DNA from: a virus
DNA: 52,285 bases
Direction: 5' to 3' (one strand)
IMG/VR virus record: IMGVR_UViG_3300009149_000045
Location: 1-52,285 of that record
Below the pieces are notes generated by a model that had not been told where the DNA came from, ran no database searches, and saw only the letters and a program-made list of their open reading frames with translations. This document shows, in pieces, positions 7,776 to 18,008 of the stretch. Position 1 is the first letter of the stretch. Each line of letters opens with the position of its first letter. The position numbers and the translations under genes were made by a program.

Positions 7776-10402
7776 TGGTAAATATAAGTATAACAAATGA
7801 TCAACCCGTAAGCATGTCAAGCGATAGACTATTTGTATTACCAGATACTGATACAGTTTTTTTGGATGTTGATGGTGTAGAAATAACAAATGCAGAATTA
7901 GATTTTACGCAGATCAGAGTTAAAAGTGTAACTCGTTCTATAAATGAAACTATCGGTGTTGCGGAGTTAGAAATTGCAGATTATGTATTTGGAGATCATA
8001 TTCCAGTTTACTGTATTCCAATAAAAATAATCAGTGGTGATCCATTGTATGCTGCTGACAACATTGTGTTCAGAGGATTTATGGTAGCAGAAGTCGGGCA
8101 ATTAGATTCTGGATCAGACAATGTCACTGTAACCGCATATGATTATAAATGGGCATTAACAAAAATTGGAAGAGTGCGAGGAAAAATATATACAACTTCT
8201 ATAAGAAATTTTCCAGGTTATGAAGCTATGGATTATAACCGAGGAGAAAGTCAAGGATCTGATCCGGCAATCTACGATGATTTTAGGCGTCTAGAACGGT
8301 TTAGATATACACTTGGGTTAAACAATTACCCTAAAGGTTATAATGCGTCTGAGCGTACTATATTTAATCCTGACGGTGAGCCTAACTGCGCCACAGATAT
8401 TTATGGAGACAATACAGTAATATTCAAAGAACCATTAATAGATCAGGCCAATGATGTTTATGAATTATCATTTTATTGGAATTATGCACAGATAATTTCG
8501 CACATATTTACATTTTGGATTTTACCGTATGTGAATGTTGATAAAATAGAAATAACTGGTCTAGATAAGATTGCAAATTTTCACGAAGATGTTAAAGCTT
8601 ATCTATTAAAAAGAAATCCAGAATCTACAGTTGCGGAAGACATTGATATAACTTTTATTCAACCTGTTAGTTTTGATATAAGTTCTCTGAATCCATTAGA
8701 AGCTCTCGATAAAGCCATAAAAGCAATCCCTGGAGATTGGGCTTGGGATATACTATATCACGGAGATATGATAGAGATAAAAATTCAAAATATGATGGCA
8801 GAGATGTTTGATGGTGAAAGAAAAGTTTTAGTTATAGGTACTGGAGAGAAATTAGCGACAGATGATAATGAAGCCAACGTAGCATCTATAACTATTAATA
8901 GATCAATCGAAGACAGAATTTCACATGCTGTAGGTATTGGTGGAGCATTGAAGATAGAAACAACTTTAGAATTGTATCCTAACTGGCCAAGATATCTTAT
9001 ACCGTCAGATGATGAAAGAACTTGGGATTATGATTTTGGTGATGGATCTACACCGGGAGACTGTGAAGATTATGATGGAAGTAATATTCCTTCAGGACAA
9101 GTTGTTTCTGACTTTAAAGGTAAAGAGGATTTTGACTGCTGGATTAGGTTCATTAAGGGAGAAGAAAACGCAGTTGTTACTACAGAAACAGAAAAAAGAT
9201 ATGAATCGATATATAGATCGTTTACAGTATATGCTCCTAATTTTAACTTTGCCAATTCTGGCGTACTTGGGGCGCACACAAATATAAATATAGGTTCAGC
9301 GATAAATTATCCATATGGAAATAGGTGGCCAAGTAAGATAAATAACTATTATACGGGTCACTTATCAGGCGATGAAATAGCGTTTTCAATTTTATCACAC
9401 TTAAACGTTAAACGTAGTATAGAAGCACCATTAACAGATCAATCCATGGTAGACATTTCTCCTGATCCAGCAGATGGAATTACATATAAAATCAGTGAAA
9501 AGGTAACTAATACTGATGATAAAAAGCCGTTTGTGTTTATGTATGATGAAGATATGGAATATCATATATATGATCAGAAGAATAAAGAATCACAAGATTT
9601 ATCTGATAGCGAGCTAGAAGAATTTTATAATAGAATGAAATGGATTATTCCAGAAAAAAGAGGCATAAGCTACTCTATCGGAAATAATAATGAAAGTGTA
9701 GAATTTGATGAACCACAATTTCAAAGAAAATTAACTTCTATATCACACGCTTCTGATGCTTCTGGAGATTTGCCTGTAGATTTTAGAGACACTTCTTATA
9801 GACGTATTTTTATGACATGTGTTGTTTCTAGTGATCTTTCTGAAGTCTTTGATTATTATAGTTCACGAAAAAGATCAAAATATAATGGTATGAATTTAAT
9901 AGGTTATCATTTTGATGATTCACAAAATATCGTTTTAAGGGTTGGAGCATTATATCCGACACCTGATGGTAAGAATGGTCATAAACTAGAATATTCTGAA
10001 ACTGGATTATCAATATACCCTACTACTGTTAGCAGTAACTATCAGTTCGTAGATTGGAATATGTTAAATAGCGATAATGCATTAAGAGAACTTTTTATAA
10101 TAGACACTTCTTCTATATTTATACAAACAGTAATGGATATGGTTGATGGATTGAATACTTATAAAGAAACTATAAGTGCAGACCTAGGGAGATTAGATTT
10201 AACATATGATCCGCTTGATGGCATAAAAGAAGTTAGAAATTCAGAAACTGATAGACCTAATAGTGGATATTATGATTTAGATTCTTATATAAGAACTGTG
10301 TCATATAATAAAGAGAGCGATAGCGACGTTTACACAACCAACATTTCTGCAGAAAACAGAAGTGCTCAATCCAGTGTATTAAGGTTAGCCAGGAGTAAAT
10401 GA
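7775..10402 (+). CDS. Large tail hub / baseplate-like protein (875 aa)
   Basis: At 875 residues this is one of the two largest tail proteins here. The N-terminal 130 residues have the layout of phage tail-hub proteins, with a segment FRGFMVAEVGQLDSGSDNV followed by TVTAYDYKWALTKIG, comparable to the hub/protein-D family in which a short beta domain is followed by a kinked helix. The middle (residues about 260-420) contains a DISSLNPLEALDKAIKAI segment and IEDRISHAVGIGG; the rest is beta-rich. No lysin or peptidase motif is evident. It is translationally coupled at both ends (TAATG at 7773, ATGATG at 10399). The hub role is inferred from size, order and these patterns. Confidence 0.55.
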   Translation: MVNISITNDQPVSMSSDRLFVLPDTDTVFLDVDGVEITNAELDFTQIRVKSVTRSINETIGVAELEIADYVFGDHIPVYCIPIKIISGDPLYAADNIVFRGFMVAEVGQLDSGSDNVTVTAYDYKWALTKIGRVRGKIYTTSIRNFPGYEAMDYNRGESQGSDPAIYDDFRRLERFRYTLGLNNYPKGYNASERTIFNPDGEPNCATDIYGDNTVIFKEPLIDQANDVYELSFYWNYAQIISHIFTFWILPYVNVDKIEITGLDKIANFHEDVKAYLLKRNPESTVAEDIDITFIQPVSFDISSLNPLEALDKAIKAIPGDWAWDILYHGDMIEIKIQNMMAEMFDGERKVLVIGTGEKLATDDNEANVASITINRSIEDRISHAVGIGGALKIETTLELYPNWPRYLIPSDDERTWDYDFGDGSTPGDCEDYDGSNIPSGQVVSDFKGKEDFDCWIRFIKGEENAVVTTETEKRYESIYRSFTVYAPNFNFANSGVLGAHTNINIGSAINYPYGNRWPSKINNYYTGHLSGDEIAFSILSHLNVKRSIEAPLTDQSMVDISPDPADGITYKISEKVTNTDDKKPFVFMYDEDMEYHIYDQKNKESQDLSDSELEEFYNRMKWIIPEKRGISYSIGNNNESVEFDEPQFQRKLTSISHASDASGDLPVDFRDTSYRRIFMTCVVSSDLSEVFDYYSSRKRSKYNGMNLIGYHFDDSQNIVLRVGALYPTPDGKNGHKLEYSETGLSIYPTTVSSNYQFVDWNMLNSDNALRELFIIDTSSIFIQTVMDMVDGLNTYKETISADLGRLDLTYDPLDGIKEVRNSETDRPNSGYYDLDSYIRTVSYNKESDSDVYTTNISAENRSAQSSVLRLARSK

Positions 10403-12588
10403 TGAATCCAACAGAACAATCTTATATTTTAAGGCGTTTAGAAAAGGTAGAAGCACAAGTAAAGAATATAAATAAAGGTGGCGATTCAAAAGCAGTTAAA
10501 TCAAAAAATAAAGAAACTATTGTGCGAGCTATTTGTAGAAATGAAGATGGTCTTGAATCAAATAGATTAGTTAGAATATGGACAAGAAAAATTGACGATG
10601 GAGATCCAGCAGATGATGAGATGGGTGGACTTCCTTCTTGCGATTATATAGATAGTAATAATAGTGATTTTAGATACGGTGTAACAGTACATAAAGTTAA
10701 TAAAGAAAACGATGTTGTCTCTATACAAATAACAGGTGCTATACTAATCGCTTTTGAATCTAATGAAAATACAAAAGTAAAATATGGAACACCGCTTTTC
10801 CCAATAAGTACGGAAGGTAAAATAGCAGGATTTGGCGATGACATCTATTCTTTAAATACGTGTATAGCATTGGAATCAGAAAATGACGATGAAGAATACA
10901 CTGCAATAAAATGTCTTTTAATGACTTCCAAAGATAATTCTTGGATAAAGGTAAAAAATATTTATGAAGATATAATACCTGATAATGGAGTTATGGAAGC
11001 GGAATACGTAGGAGATTACTATGAAGTAACTAGACCAACTGAAGATAGTATGAAAAATATTTTAATCTTAGATGATAATGATTTAGCAATAGATGAAGAA
11101 AGATTCCTGCAATTGAAGGGTATATATAATGCTAGATATAGTTCGGATGACATTATAAATCCTAATGATAAAGTTGGGTCAACAGCAGATAGCTTTGAAC
11201 TAAGTCTTAATAAAAGAGGATTGTATGCATATGGGACAACGGGGGGGCGCTGCTCAGTGCGTTTTTTTAGCTTGGGCTATGAATTATCTGGATCATATTC
11301 GAATTCTAGATCATTAGGTGATAGTTACTTAGGTTACAGTGATGACATAGAAAGCTATTCTGAAAAAATAGGTGATTACGCAGGTGGAACAAGAGCTTTA
11401 TCAACATGGTATCCAGCAACGGAATCAACTTTAGAATTACTGCATTTTACTCTTGATGATTATTCAAGTTATTCTGACTATACTCTATTGGGGGAGATAA
11501 CTTCTGATTTTGGAAACAATTGGACAGTGATATCATCATATCCAGGCGGCGGACATTTTTTTAATTACCCTTCTTGGTGGAATTATAGTGGCGTTTATCC
11601 CGTACACTTGCAGTCATATCTTTCAAATTTATCTTACGTCAGGGGAGATAGTGACGAAATTTTTGCTTCATTAAATTTGGCAAAAGACGCGGGTGGTAGT
11701 CCATTAAATGAAACGCGATGTATAGCTAAATCCTCTGATAATGGTGTAACTTGGTATCGAAACTTAGAATTGGAAGCAAAAATTGGAACCCTTAAAACTT
11801 ATAAATCCGCACCTTGGGAATTTTTAAGCATATTGGAGTCAAGTAAATACCACTCCACATATCCCACCTATGTTAGCACTGCTCTAGTGATGAACTGGGA
11901 AATCCCAGATACATCTGATCGTTATAGAGTTATTTATAACATCTATTCCACAGACTCGGGGACCACTTGGAGTCATGAAATACTTTTAGAAGGTGACCTA
12001 AACGATCCTGGATATGGAGACGTTTGGATTAGATATTTTACGACATCTCCGACCAACCTTACAGCGAAGGAGAAATATTTTTGTGCATCATCTGGCAGTA
12101 AAATTGGTACACCAAGCGAAAATACCCCATTCTGGATTTCTGACAATTCTGGTGTTTCTTGGTCTAAAAAATATGTACCGTCAGGTTACGCGGTATCTGG
12201 AGATTTCAGAGACCCTCCAAACAAAATATATTGGATAAGAGACTCCACTAATTTACCAGACTCTATGGTATTATTTTTTGTTATGGAAGATTCGAGTAAT
12301 GCTAGAATCAGCCATTTAATACGATCAGACGATTTAGGTGATACTTGGACAGAATTAGCAACTTTAGAATATTCAGACGTACATGGATATAGGTACTTTA
12401 ATAATCCTACGTTATTGTTTTCCGAAAGAGAACCGGGAACAATCTTCTGCGTTGGTCCTGCTCCAACTTTGCCAGAATATGGACATCAAGCAATTTGGAT
12501 AAGCTTTGATTGGGGTGTAACTTTCGAATTAAGCGATAATTATGGATTCTCCAATAATTCAATTTTTGAACATATTAACTTGACATAA
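10399..12588 (+). CDS. BNR/Asp-box repeat protein, candidate receptor-binding spike
   Basis: This 729-residue protein (start ATG 10399 or 10402, behind AGGAGTAA) carries six Asp-box (BNR) motifs of the S-x-D-x-G-x-T/S-W type: SDFGNNW at about 369, SSDNGVTW at 445, STDSGTTW at 517, SDNSGVSW at 581, SDDLGDTW at 643 and a degenerate SFDWGVTF at 702. Such repeats mark sialidase-like or VPS10-like beta propellers. The N-terminal 60 residues are basic and helical and may attach it to the tail. As the last gene before a terminator it is a good candidate for host recognition, with or without glycan cleavage; the catalytic Arg triad of sialidases could not be assigned. A G7 tract lies at 11241-11247. 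Confidence 0.7.
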   Translation: MMNPTEQSYILRRLEKVEAQVKNINKGGDSKAVKSKNKETIVRAICRNEDGLESNRLVRIWTRKIDDGDPADDEMGGLPSCDYIDSNNSDFRYGVTVHKVNKENDVVSIQITGAILIAFESNENTKVKYGTPLFPISTEGKIAGFGDDIYSLNTCIALESENDDEEYTAIKCLLMTSKDNSWIKVKNIYEDIIPDNGVMEAEYVGDYYEVTRPTEDSMKNILILDDNDLAIDEERFLQLKGIYNARYSSDDIINPNDKVGSTADSFELSLNKRGLYAYGTTGGRCSVRFFSLGYELSGSYSNSRSLGDSYLGYSDDIESYSEKIGDYAGGTRALSTWYPATESTLELLHFTLDDYSSYSDYTLLGEITSDFGNNWTVISSYPGGGHFFNYPSWWNYSGVYPVHLQSYLSNLSYVRGDSDEIFASLNLAKDAGGSPLNETRCIAKSSDNGVTWYRNLELEAKIGTLKTYKSAPWEFLSILESSKYHSTYPTYVSTALVMNWEIPDTSDRYRVIYNIYSTDSGTTWSHEILLEGDLNDPGYGDVWIRYFTTSPTNLTAKEKYFCASSGSKIGTPSENTPFWISDNSGVSWSKKYVPSGYAVSGDFRDPPNKIYWIRDSTNLPDSMVLFFVMEDSSNARISHLIRSDDLGDTWTELATLEYSDVHGYRYFNNPTLLFSEREPGTIFCVGPAPTLPEYGHQAIWISFDWGVTFELSDNYGFSNNSIFEHINLT

Positions 12589-12614
12589 TATATAAACATC
12601 TAATTTTACTTGAG

Positions 12615-12640
12615 CCGTTATTACTATTATAACGGTTTTT
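12615..12640 (+). terminator. Intrinsic terminator after the tail operon
   Basis: A 7-bp stem CCGTTAT (12615-12621) and ATAACGG (12629-12635) with a 7-base loop is followed by TTTTT. It lies 26 bases after the stop of the spike gene and just before the ribosome site of the helicase gene, so it marks the end of the tail transcription unit. Confidence 0.75.
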
Positions 12641-12653
12641 GTATGGAGTAATC

Positions 12654-14504
12654 ATGAGAAATTGTGTAAGAACTCAACTATTGTCACATGGATGGATATT
12701 GTTAAATATAAAGGCTAACAGTCGTGAGCTTTTTAATAATATTCTAATTAAGTTAAAATCACAATTACCTGTGATGATATATGATAGAACTAGAAAACGT
12801 TATAAAGCTTCAATATTTTATTTAGATGAATTAAAAAATATCTGTGAAAAATATGGCATTGATCTGTATTGTTCACAAGGAACCTTAAAATATAAGAAAG
12901 ACTTTGATAGAAAGTTTAGTAATATACGAAATGTAAAAAATTCTAAAAAATTTAAATCTATATTTTGGACCGATAACAAAAAATGTCAATTATATCCAGA
13001 TCAAGTAAAAGCTGTTAATATCTTATTCAATACTTTGGGATGTAAATTAGGTGGTTTTGCTATTGGTGATGATATGGGAGTTGGTAAAACCGCTGAATCA
13101 CTAGCCGTAATGTGTAAACTGTTTGAAAATGGATATGAACAGACATTGATAGTTGTTCCTAATAGATTAAAATATCAATGGAAGGATGAAATATTAAAAT
13201 TTACAAAATTTAAAGAAAAAGATATAAGTGTGGTCGATGGCAACAATCTTAAATGCATACTTAATAAAATAGATAAACCTGATTTTAGAAAGCCATTGTG
13301 TAAAAAATGCAGTAGATGTGACGAATGCAAAAACTTAAAAACTAATCCTAATCTATTAAGGAATCTACAAATAAATAGTGGAATAATCATAATAATAAAT
13401 TATGAAATACTAGACAAACATAAAAAAGAATTGAAGAAAGAACAGTTTGATATAATTATAATAGACGAAGCGACTAGGATAAAGAATTTTAATTCTATAA
13501 GAACTAAAGCTTTCTTTGAAATTAGAAAAGCATTACCGGCACATTGTTTAATTTTTCCGATGTCTGGAACTTTTATTGAAAATAGATTAGAAGAAATATA
13601 TAATCCTTATACATTAATAAATCCTAAGATATTTGGAGAACATTATTGTTTTAAGAATCATTATTTATTGTATGATTATTATAACAGTGTCATAGGATAT
13701 AAAAATAAAAAGAGTCTTAAAAAGATAATAAGATCCTGGATGGTAAGACGTACAATCGAAAGTGTATGGAAGGACAGACCAAAACTTACAGAAATTACTA
13801 GAGTGTGTGTCATGAATGAAAAACATAGAAAGTTTTATGAAGATATAAAAACAGCTAAGATGGCAGAGCTTCATGATTTAGAATTACAAGATAAATTAAA
13901 CACTGCTTCCATTGGTGCGTTATTAATGTACCTCATACAGATTTGTGATTCAACAGAAACTATAGATCCAAATTTAAAGTTATCTTGTAAAATAGATTAC
14001 CTAAAGGAATTAGTAACGGAAGAAATATCAAGAAAGAAGAAGATCGTTATATTTTCATTTTTTGCTAATAAAGTGATTCCAATTATAAAAAGAGAATTGA
14101 ATGCTTTAAATTGTGGAAAAGTTTTATCAATCGTAGGCGGTGTTAGCCTAGACAAAGCAGAAATAATAAAGCAGAAATTTTTAACTAAGAAGGATTATAG
14201 ATTTTTAGTGTGTAGTGATTCTATGTCTTATGGAGCTAACTTGCAAGCGGCAGAATATGTTATAAATTTTGACCTTCTATGGAATCCTGCTACCTTAGAT
14301 CAAAGAATGAAGAGGGTGTACAGAAGGGGACAAAAGAATAATGTTACGGTTATAAATCTGGTGACTGAAAATACTATTGAAGATCGTATTATGGAAGTAT
14401 TAGGTTCAAAAAGAGAACTATTTTCCTATTTTATAGGTTATGGCAGTAAAAAAATAGTTAAGCCTACATTAAAAACTTTATTGAGTATTCTTAAGGCTAA
14501 TTAA
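12654..14504 (+). CDS. SNF2-family DEAD/H helicase-like ATPase with cysteine cluster
   Basis: The ATG at 12654 has a TGGAG ribosome site and is preferred over an in-frame TTG at 12639. The 616-residue product has the SNF2 motif set in order: Walker A DDMGVGKTAES near residue 140, LIVVPNRLKYQW, the Walker B-type box IIIIDEATRIKN near 270, MSGTFIENRLEE, and in the second RecA-like lobe SDSMSYGANLQAAEYVINFD and DQRMKRVYRRGQKNN. An insertion near residues 218-230 has C-x2-C-x2-C-x2-C spacing (CKKCSRCDEC) and may bind zinc. SNF2 proteins are dsDNA translocases; in phages related proteins act in replication or recombination restart. It is the first gene after the tail terminator. Confidence 0.9.
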   Translation: MRNCVRTQLLSHGWILLNIKANSRELFNNILIKLKSQLPVMIYDRTRKRYKASIFYLDELKNICEKYGIDLYCSQGTLKYKKDFDRKFSNIRNVKNSKKFKSIFWTDNKKCQLYPDQVKAVNILFNTLGCKLGGFAIGDDMGVGKTAESLAVMCKLFENGYEQTLIVVPNRLKYQWKDEILKFTKFKEKDISVVDGNNLKCILNKIDKPDFRKPLCKKCSRCDECKNLKTNPNLLRNLQINSGIIIIINYEILDKHKKELKKEQFDIIIIDEATRIKNFNSIRTKAFFEIRKALPAHCLIFPMSGTFIENRLEEIYNPYTLINPKIFGEHYCFKNHYLLYDYYNSVIGYKNKKSLKKIIRSWMVRRTIESVWKDRPKLTEITRVCVMNEKHRKFYEDIKTAKMAELHDLELQDKLNTASIGALLMYLIQICDSTETIDPNLKLSCKIDYLKELVTEEISRKKKIVIFSFFANKVIPIIKRELNALNCGKVLSIVGGVSLDKAEIIKQKFLTKKDYRFLVCSDSMSYGANLQAAEYVINFDLLWNPATLDQRMKRVYRRGQKNNVTVINLVTENTIEDRIMEVLGSKRELFSYFIGYGSKKIVKPTLKTLLSILKAN

Positions 14505-14569
14505 ACAATCCTGCTGTATAGTTTTAAGTTATATACACACAACTATACGCCAAACAATAAAGGTAGTCT

Positions 14570-15493
14570 ATGAACGATTTATTAAACTTTATTTGTATAC
14601 CTGATATAGTTTTCGATAGGATTGCATGTGTAAATGGTAAACGAGTCCATAGAATATTCTATGTTATTCTGAAGAATGGTTGTATTACAAAAACTAAACT
14701 CATCGAAGAATGTGGATATGATAAAAATGGAATGAATAAAGCTATTCTGACTTTGATTAATATTGGACTAATTAATAAGTTTATGAATAAAGATGGAATA
14801 ATAGTTTATTTTATAAGTGGTCTTATCCTTAGCAAAATAAAATTAATTTGTGGAGAATGTAAATATGGAAAAATAAGAACAAAAAAGATAGATGATTGTT
14901 CGGTTAGATATATTAATTGTAAAAGAATTAAGCCAGAATCCTGTATAAAAAATAGATTCAGAGAATACTATAACGCATATAAAATCATATCACTATCATT
15001 TAGAAATATCACAGAAGTTGAAAACTTAAAAAGAGAAAAGATTGAAGAAGAAAATATTCTTGAACAAAATTCCGATGAATGGAATGCAACGAAATTTAAT
15101 AAATTTGTGATTGCATTATATTATGAGTTTTTTGATGATGTTATAGTAACTGGTAATTTTAGAAAAATCTTACACAATAAAATGAGATCATTATGTAAAA
15201 TATTCTTTGACATAATTGGCAAAAACTGGCGGAGGGCTTTAAGGTGTTATTTATATTCAGAACTATTAGAAGCAAAAAACAAAAGTCGTGGTATAAACTG
15301 GGACTATGTAATAGATCTGAATCATATAAAAAAGATAATTGAAAAGATCAATATAGATTTTAAAAGGATAAACAGGTGTAAGATAAAAAATATCAATTGT
15401 AAATATATGCAGAAGGACGGTTGCTCATTAATTAAAGATGGAATTGGATGTAGTCAAAATATAATAAACTATATGAAAAGAAGATACTCTTGA
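14570..15493 (+). CDS. Winged-helix/zinc protein next to DnaB helicase; possible loader or initiator
   Basis: The 307-residue product is not a family I can name. Residues about 20-80 look like a winged helix (NGCITKTKLIEECGYDKNGM). Two cysteine clusters follow: CGECKYGKIRTKKIDDC with another Cys ten residues on near 95-125, and C-x6-C-x7-C-x8-C near the C-terminus (about 272-297). A helical middle has W, Y and R-rich segments such as NWRRALRCYLYSELLEAKN. Its stop overlaps the TTG start of the DnaB-like gene in TTGA. A DNA-binding protein immediately before a replicative helicase suggests a replication initiator or helicase loader; this is inference from context. Confidence 0.5.
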   Translation: MNDLLNFICIPDIVFDRIACVNGKRVHRIFYVILKNGCITKTKLIEECGYDKNGMNKAILTLINIGLINKFMNKDGIIVYFISGLILSKIKLICGECKYGKIRTKKIDDCSVRYINCKRIKPESCIKNRFREYYNAYKIISLSFRNITEVENLKREKIEEENILEQNSDEWNATKFNKFVIALYYEFFDDVIVTGNFRKILHNKMRSLCKIFFDIIGKNWRRALRCYLYSELLEAKNKSRGINWDYVIDLNHIKKIIEKINIDFKRINRCKIKNINCKYMQKDGCSLIKDGIGCSQNIINYMKRRYS

Positions 15494-16905
15494 TAAAAAA
15501 GAAAATAAATAGAAAAAGACATAGAACATCTGATTTTAGAAATATCAAACTTGAAAAAAAGTTTGTTGGTGGAATTTTGCAGAACGCTGATTTATTCAGA
15601 CGCGTTATAAGAAGCTTTGATAGTAATGCATTAAGTAGTGATAAACTAAAATGGATATATGATAAGGCTGTAAACTTTTATAATCAAGAAGGAGTTATTT
15701 TAGATGAAGAATCGTTCGAAATGATTTTAGATATGAATAACAATAAAAGAGAATTCTATCGTGTCCTATGGAAAAGTCTTTTTACAATCGGAAAAAATTT
15801 AAAAGAGGCATCCGTGATAGCTGCCAAAAATAAATTGAATAGACAATACCAAGCGAGAATAATTGAACTGGGAATGAAAGAAACATTAGATAATCTATTA
15901 AAAGCAATAGCTGGTGACGATTCGTATATCGATAAGGCTACTTCAGCAGTGTTAAACACTGCTGAACTCATAAGTATAAAAGATACGCCTGTGATAATAT
16001 CAGACCCGATAGCAAAATATGAAGAATATGAATTATTCCATAAGCGAGTGCAAAAGAATCCAGAGGACTTTTTAGGAGTACCAACTGGCATAGAACAATT
16101 AGATAGTAGGATGAAGGGTTTAAGAAATTCAGAGTTTGGATTAATAACTGCTGGAACAGGTATAGGTAAGTCAATCATATTACTAGACATAGCTACGCAT
16201 GTTTGGATTACAAAAGGAGATATCATATATGTAACAATCGAAATGCCAGAAGATCAGATTCGGCAGAGATTTTACTGTAGATTAACAGGTATTGATTATG
16301 CTTATTTTAGATATTTTGAATTAAATAAAGAACATTTTAAGAAACTTAATAGGAAAATGAAATGGGCTAGGAATCACGAATATATGTTTAATATTATAGA
16401 TGTAGCAGAGTCAGCTACAGTCAATGTTATAAAAGCAGAAATAGAAAGCTTACTCAAAAAATCAAACAACGTTAAAGCAATCTTCATAGATTACTTGAAT
16501 ATTTTAAGATCTGGATCAGGTTCTGGTAATATAAACTTAGACTGGAAAAGTCAGATAGAAGTAGCAATAGAAATTAAACAAAAGATAGCACGATACTTTC
16601 AATTGCCAGTGTGGTCTGCAAACCAGTTAGCCGGTGCTTCTTCTGGAAAAGAATTTATCCAGATTAGTGATATGGCATTTGCAAAGAATCTACCCGACCA
16701 GACTGATGTTAATGTTTATATAGCTGAAATGGAAGATACAGAAGAAACAGGTTTATTAAAGATGGGTTTTTTGAAGACAAGAGACTTTCGAGCGGAATCA
16801 TTTACTGTAAAAGACAATAGGAATAAAATGCGCTTTAGTAATTATAACGAAAAAAAACAAGTCGACATATTAGTTTCTAATAATGAAAGGAAAATCAAAA
16901 CATGA
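15490..16905 (+). CDS. dnaB: Replicative DNA helicase, DnaB-like
   Basis: The 471-residue length fits DnaB. Residues about 20-130 form the DnaB N-terminal helical domain (LEKKFVGGILQNADLFRRVI). The C-terminal RecA-like domain has Walker A AGTGIGKSIILLD near residue 221, the segment VTIEMPEDQIRQRF, Walker B IFIDYLNILRSG near 331, and VWSANQLAG as the sensor-type motif. The start is TTG at 15490 in a TTGA overlap with the upstream gene; the next ATG is about 85 residues in and would delete most of the N-terminal domain. It should unwind the fork as a ring hexamer together with the DnaE-type polymerase and the primase encoded elsewhere in the window. Confidence 0.9.
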   Translation: MIKKKINRKRHRTSDFRNIKLEKKFVGGILQNADLFRRVIRSFDSNALSSDKLKWIYDKAVNFYNQEGVILDEESFEMILDMNNNKREFYRVLWKSLFTIGKNLKEASVIAAKNKLNRQYQARIIELGMKETLDNLLKAIAGDDSYIDKATSAVLNTAELISIKDTPVIISDPIAKYEEYELFHKRVQKNPEDFLGVPTGIEQLDSRMKGLRNSEFGLITAGTGIGKSIILLDIATHVWITKGDIIYVTIEMPEDQIRQRFYCRLTGIDYAYFRYFELNKEHFKKLNRKMKWARNHEYMFNIIDVAESATVNVIKAEIESLLKKSNNVKAIFIDYLNILRSGSGSGNINLDWKSQIEVAIEIKQKIARYFQLPVWSANQLAGASSGKEFIQISDMAFAKNLPDQTDVNVYIAEMEDTEETGLLKMGFLKTRDFRAESFTVKDNRNKMRFSNYNEKKQVDILVSNNERKIKT

Positions 16906-18008
16906 GTATCGTAATAGAGAAGATAAGTGATCTATTGACTCTGAATATAAAAGAAGGTGACAAACTAGACGTTATTATAGGAAATAGAAGTAGTGGCGTT
17001 ATAAATGATAAGACTAACATAATGTTTAGGATAGCTTATATTCTTTGGGTATTAAGAGGATCAAACCAGTTAGAAGACCTAATGTACTATTCTAACCATA
17101 TGTTTCATTATTCTGATAATTTAACTAATCTTAGAGGAGCATACGGTCCTCGTTTAATGTTCTGGGTTGGTGCAGATCAATTACAAGACGCTATCAATGT
17201 AAACATGAATATCGATGATGATAAAGATTTTGTTAAACCAGACGGTATTAATCAAATAAAGTCTATATATGAAGACTTTTCTGAATACAAGGTTAATACT
17301 TCTGTTGCAGTTATAAAAGATCCAGCAATTGATTTTGAAATTTCTAATGATATACCTGACTTGATATCTATGACGTTTTATAAAAAGACTGGCGATGGTG
17401 AGTTATTAAACCTACAAATGAACTATTCGCGTTTCGATTTAAATGAAAATCACTTAAATGACATTTATTTGGGAAGATTTTTATTGAGACTGTTGTGCGA
17501 TTCATTACACTTTGACATGGGCGTAATAAATGTGAACTCATCTTATTGCGTAGAATATGAGCAATCACTAAAAATAGAATTATATGAAATTCCGCCAGTA
17601 TATGATAATAGTGAAGAAGAAATTGTTAGCGACGTTTCAACAATAGAGAATGGTATCGAAGATATTCACAAACTATTCTTTTTAGATAGGCATATAAAAA
17701 ATATGATAACAAGTAATATAGCGACAATAGAAGACGTTTCTATAGAAACTATAACTGAAGCCATTGAAAGAAAAATAATATCTAACATAAATTCAAAGTA
17801 TCTAAAAAACTGTGGATACGCTTTATTGATTGGTGCAATAAAGAAGCATGTACCAACTGAAAGAATGTTTGAAGATTATATTTTACAGCTATTACAAAAG
17901 ATGTCTGGACCCATTAAATATGACATTTCTAAATGGTTATTATATTGTGGTGATAACTTACATACAGTTTTTTCAGAATGCACGGAAACTATAGATCAAG
18001 ATGGCTAA
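16902..18008 (+). CDS. Thymidylate-synthase-like protein lacking the catalytic cysteine
   Basis: The 368-residue product aligns by eye along the thymidylate synthase fold: AYILWVLRGSNQLEDL (residues 45-60) matches the ELLWFLxGxTN region, NLRGAYGPRLMFW (76-88) matches the GPxYGxQW region, and GINQIKSIYEDF (115-126) matches the DQI helix. Where the active enzyme has a Pro-Cys-His motif this one has IPDLISMTFY (151-160), so the nucleophilic Cys is absent; the Ser-Arg-Arg phosphate-binding motif is replaced by VNTS, and RS.D becomes YSRFD. Residues 225-368 are an added helical domain. It overlaps the DnaB gene by four bases (ATGA) and the HU gene by eight. A structural or regulatory role is more likely than catalysis. 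Confidence 0.6.
   Translation: MSIVIEKISDLLTLNIKEGDKLDVIIGNRSSGVINDKTNIMFRIAYILWVLRGSNQLEDLMYYSNHMFHYSDNLTNLRGAYGPRLMFWVGADQLQDAINVNMNIDDDKDFVKPDGINQIKSIYEDFSEYKVNTSVAVIKDPAIDFEISNDIPDLISMTFYKKTGDGELLNLQMNYSRFDLNENHLNDIYLGRFLLRLLCDSLHFDMGVINVNSSYCVEYEQSLKIELYEIPPVYDNSEEEIVSDVSTIENGIEDIHKLFFLDRHIKNMITSNIATIEDVSIETITEAIERKIISNINSKYLKNCGYALLIGAIKKHVPTERMFEDYILQLLQKMSGPIKYDISKWLLYCGDNLHTVFSECTETIDQDG

Noticed and set aside
14513-14552. Operator formed by GTATAGTT and AACTATAC before the 14570 gene
   Set aside because: Eight-base inverted copies are easily found by chance in such A+T-rich DNA; no further support exists.
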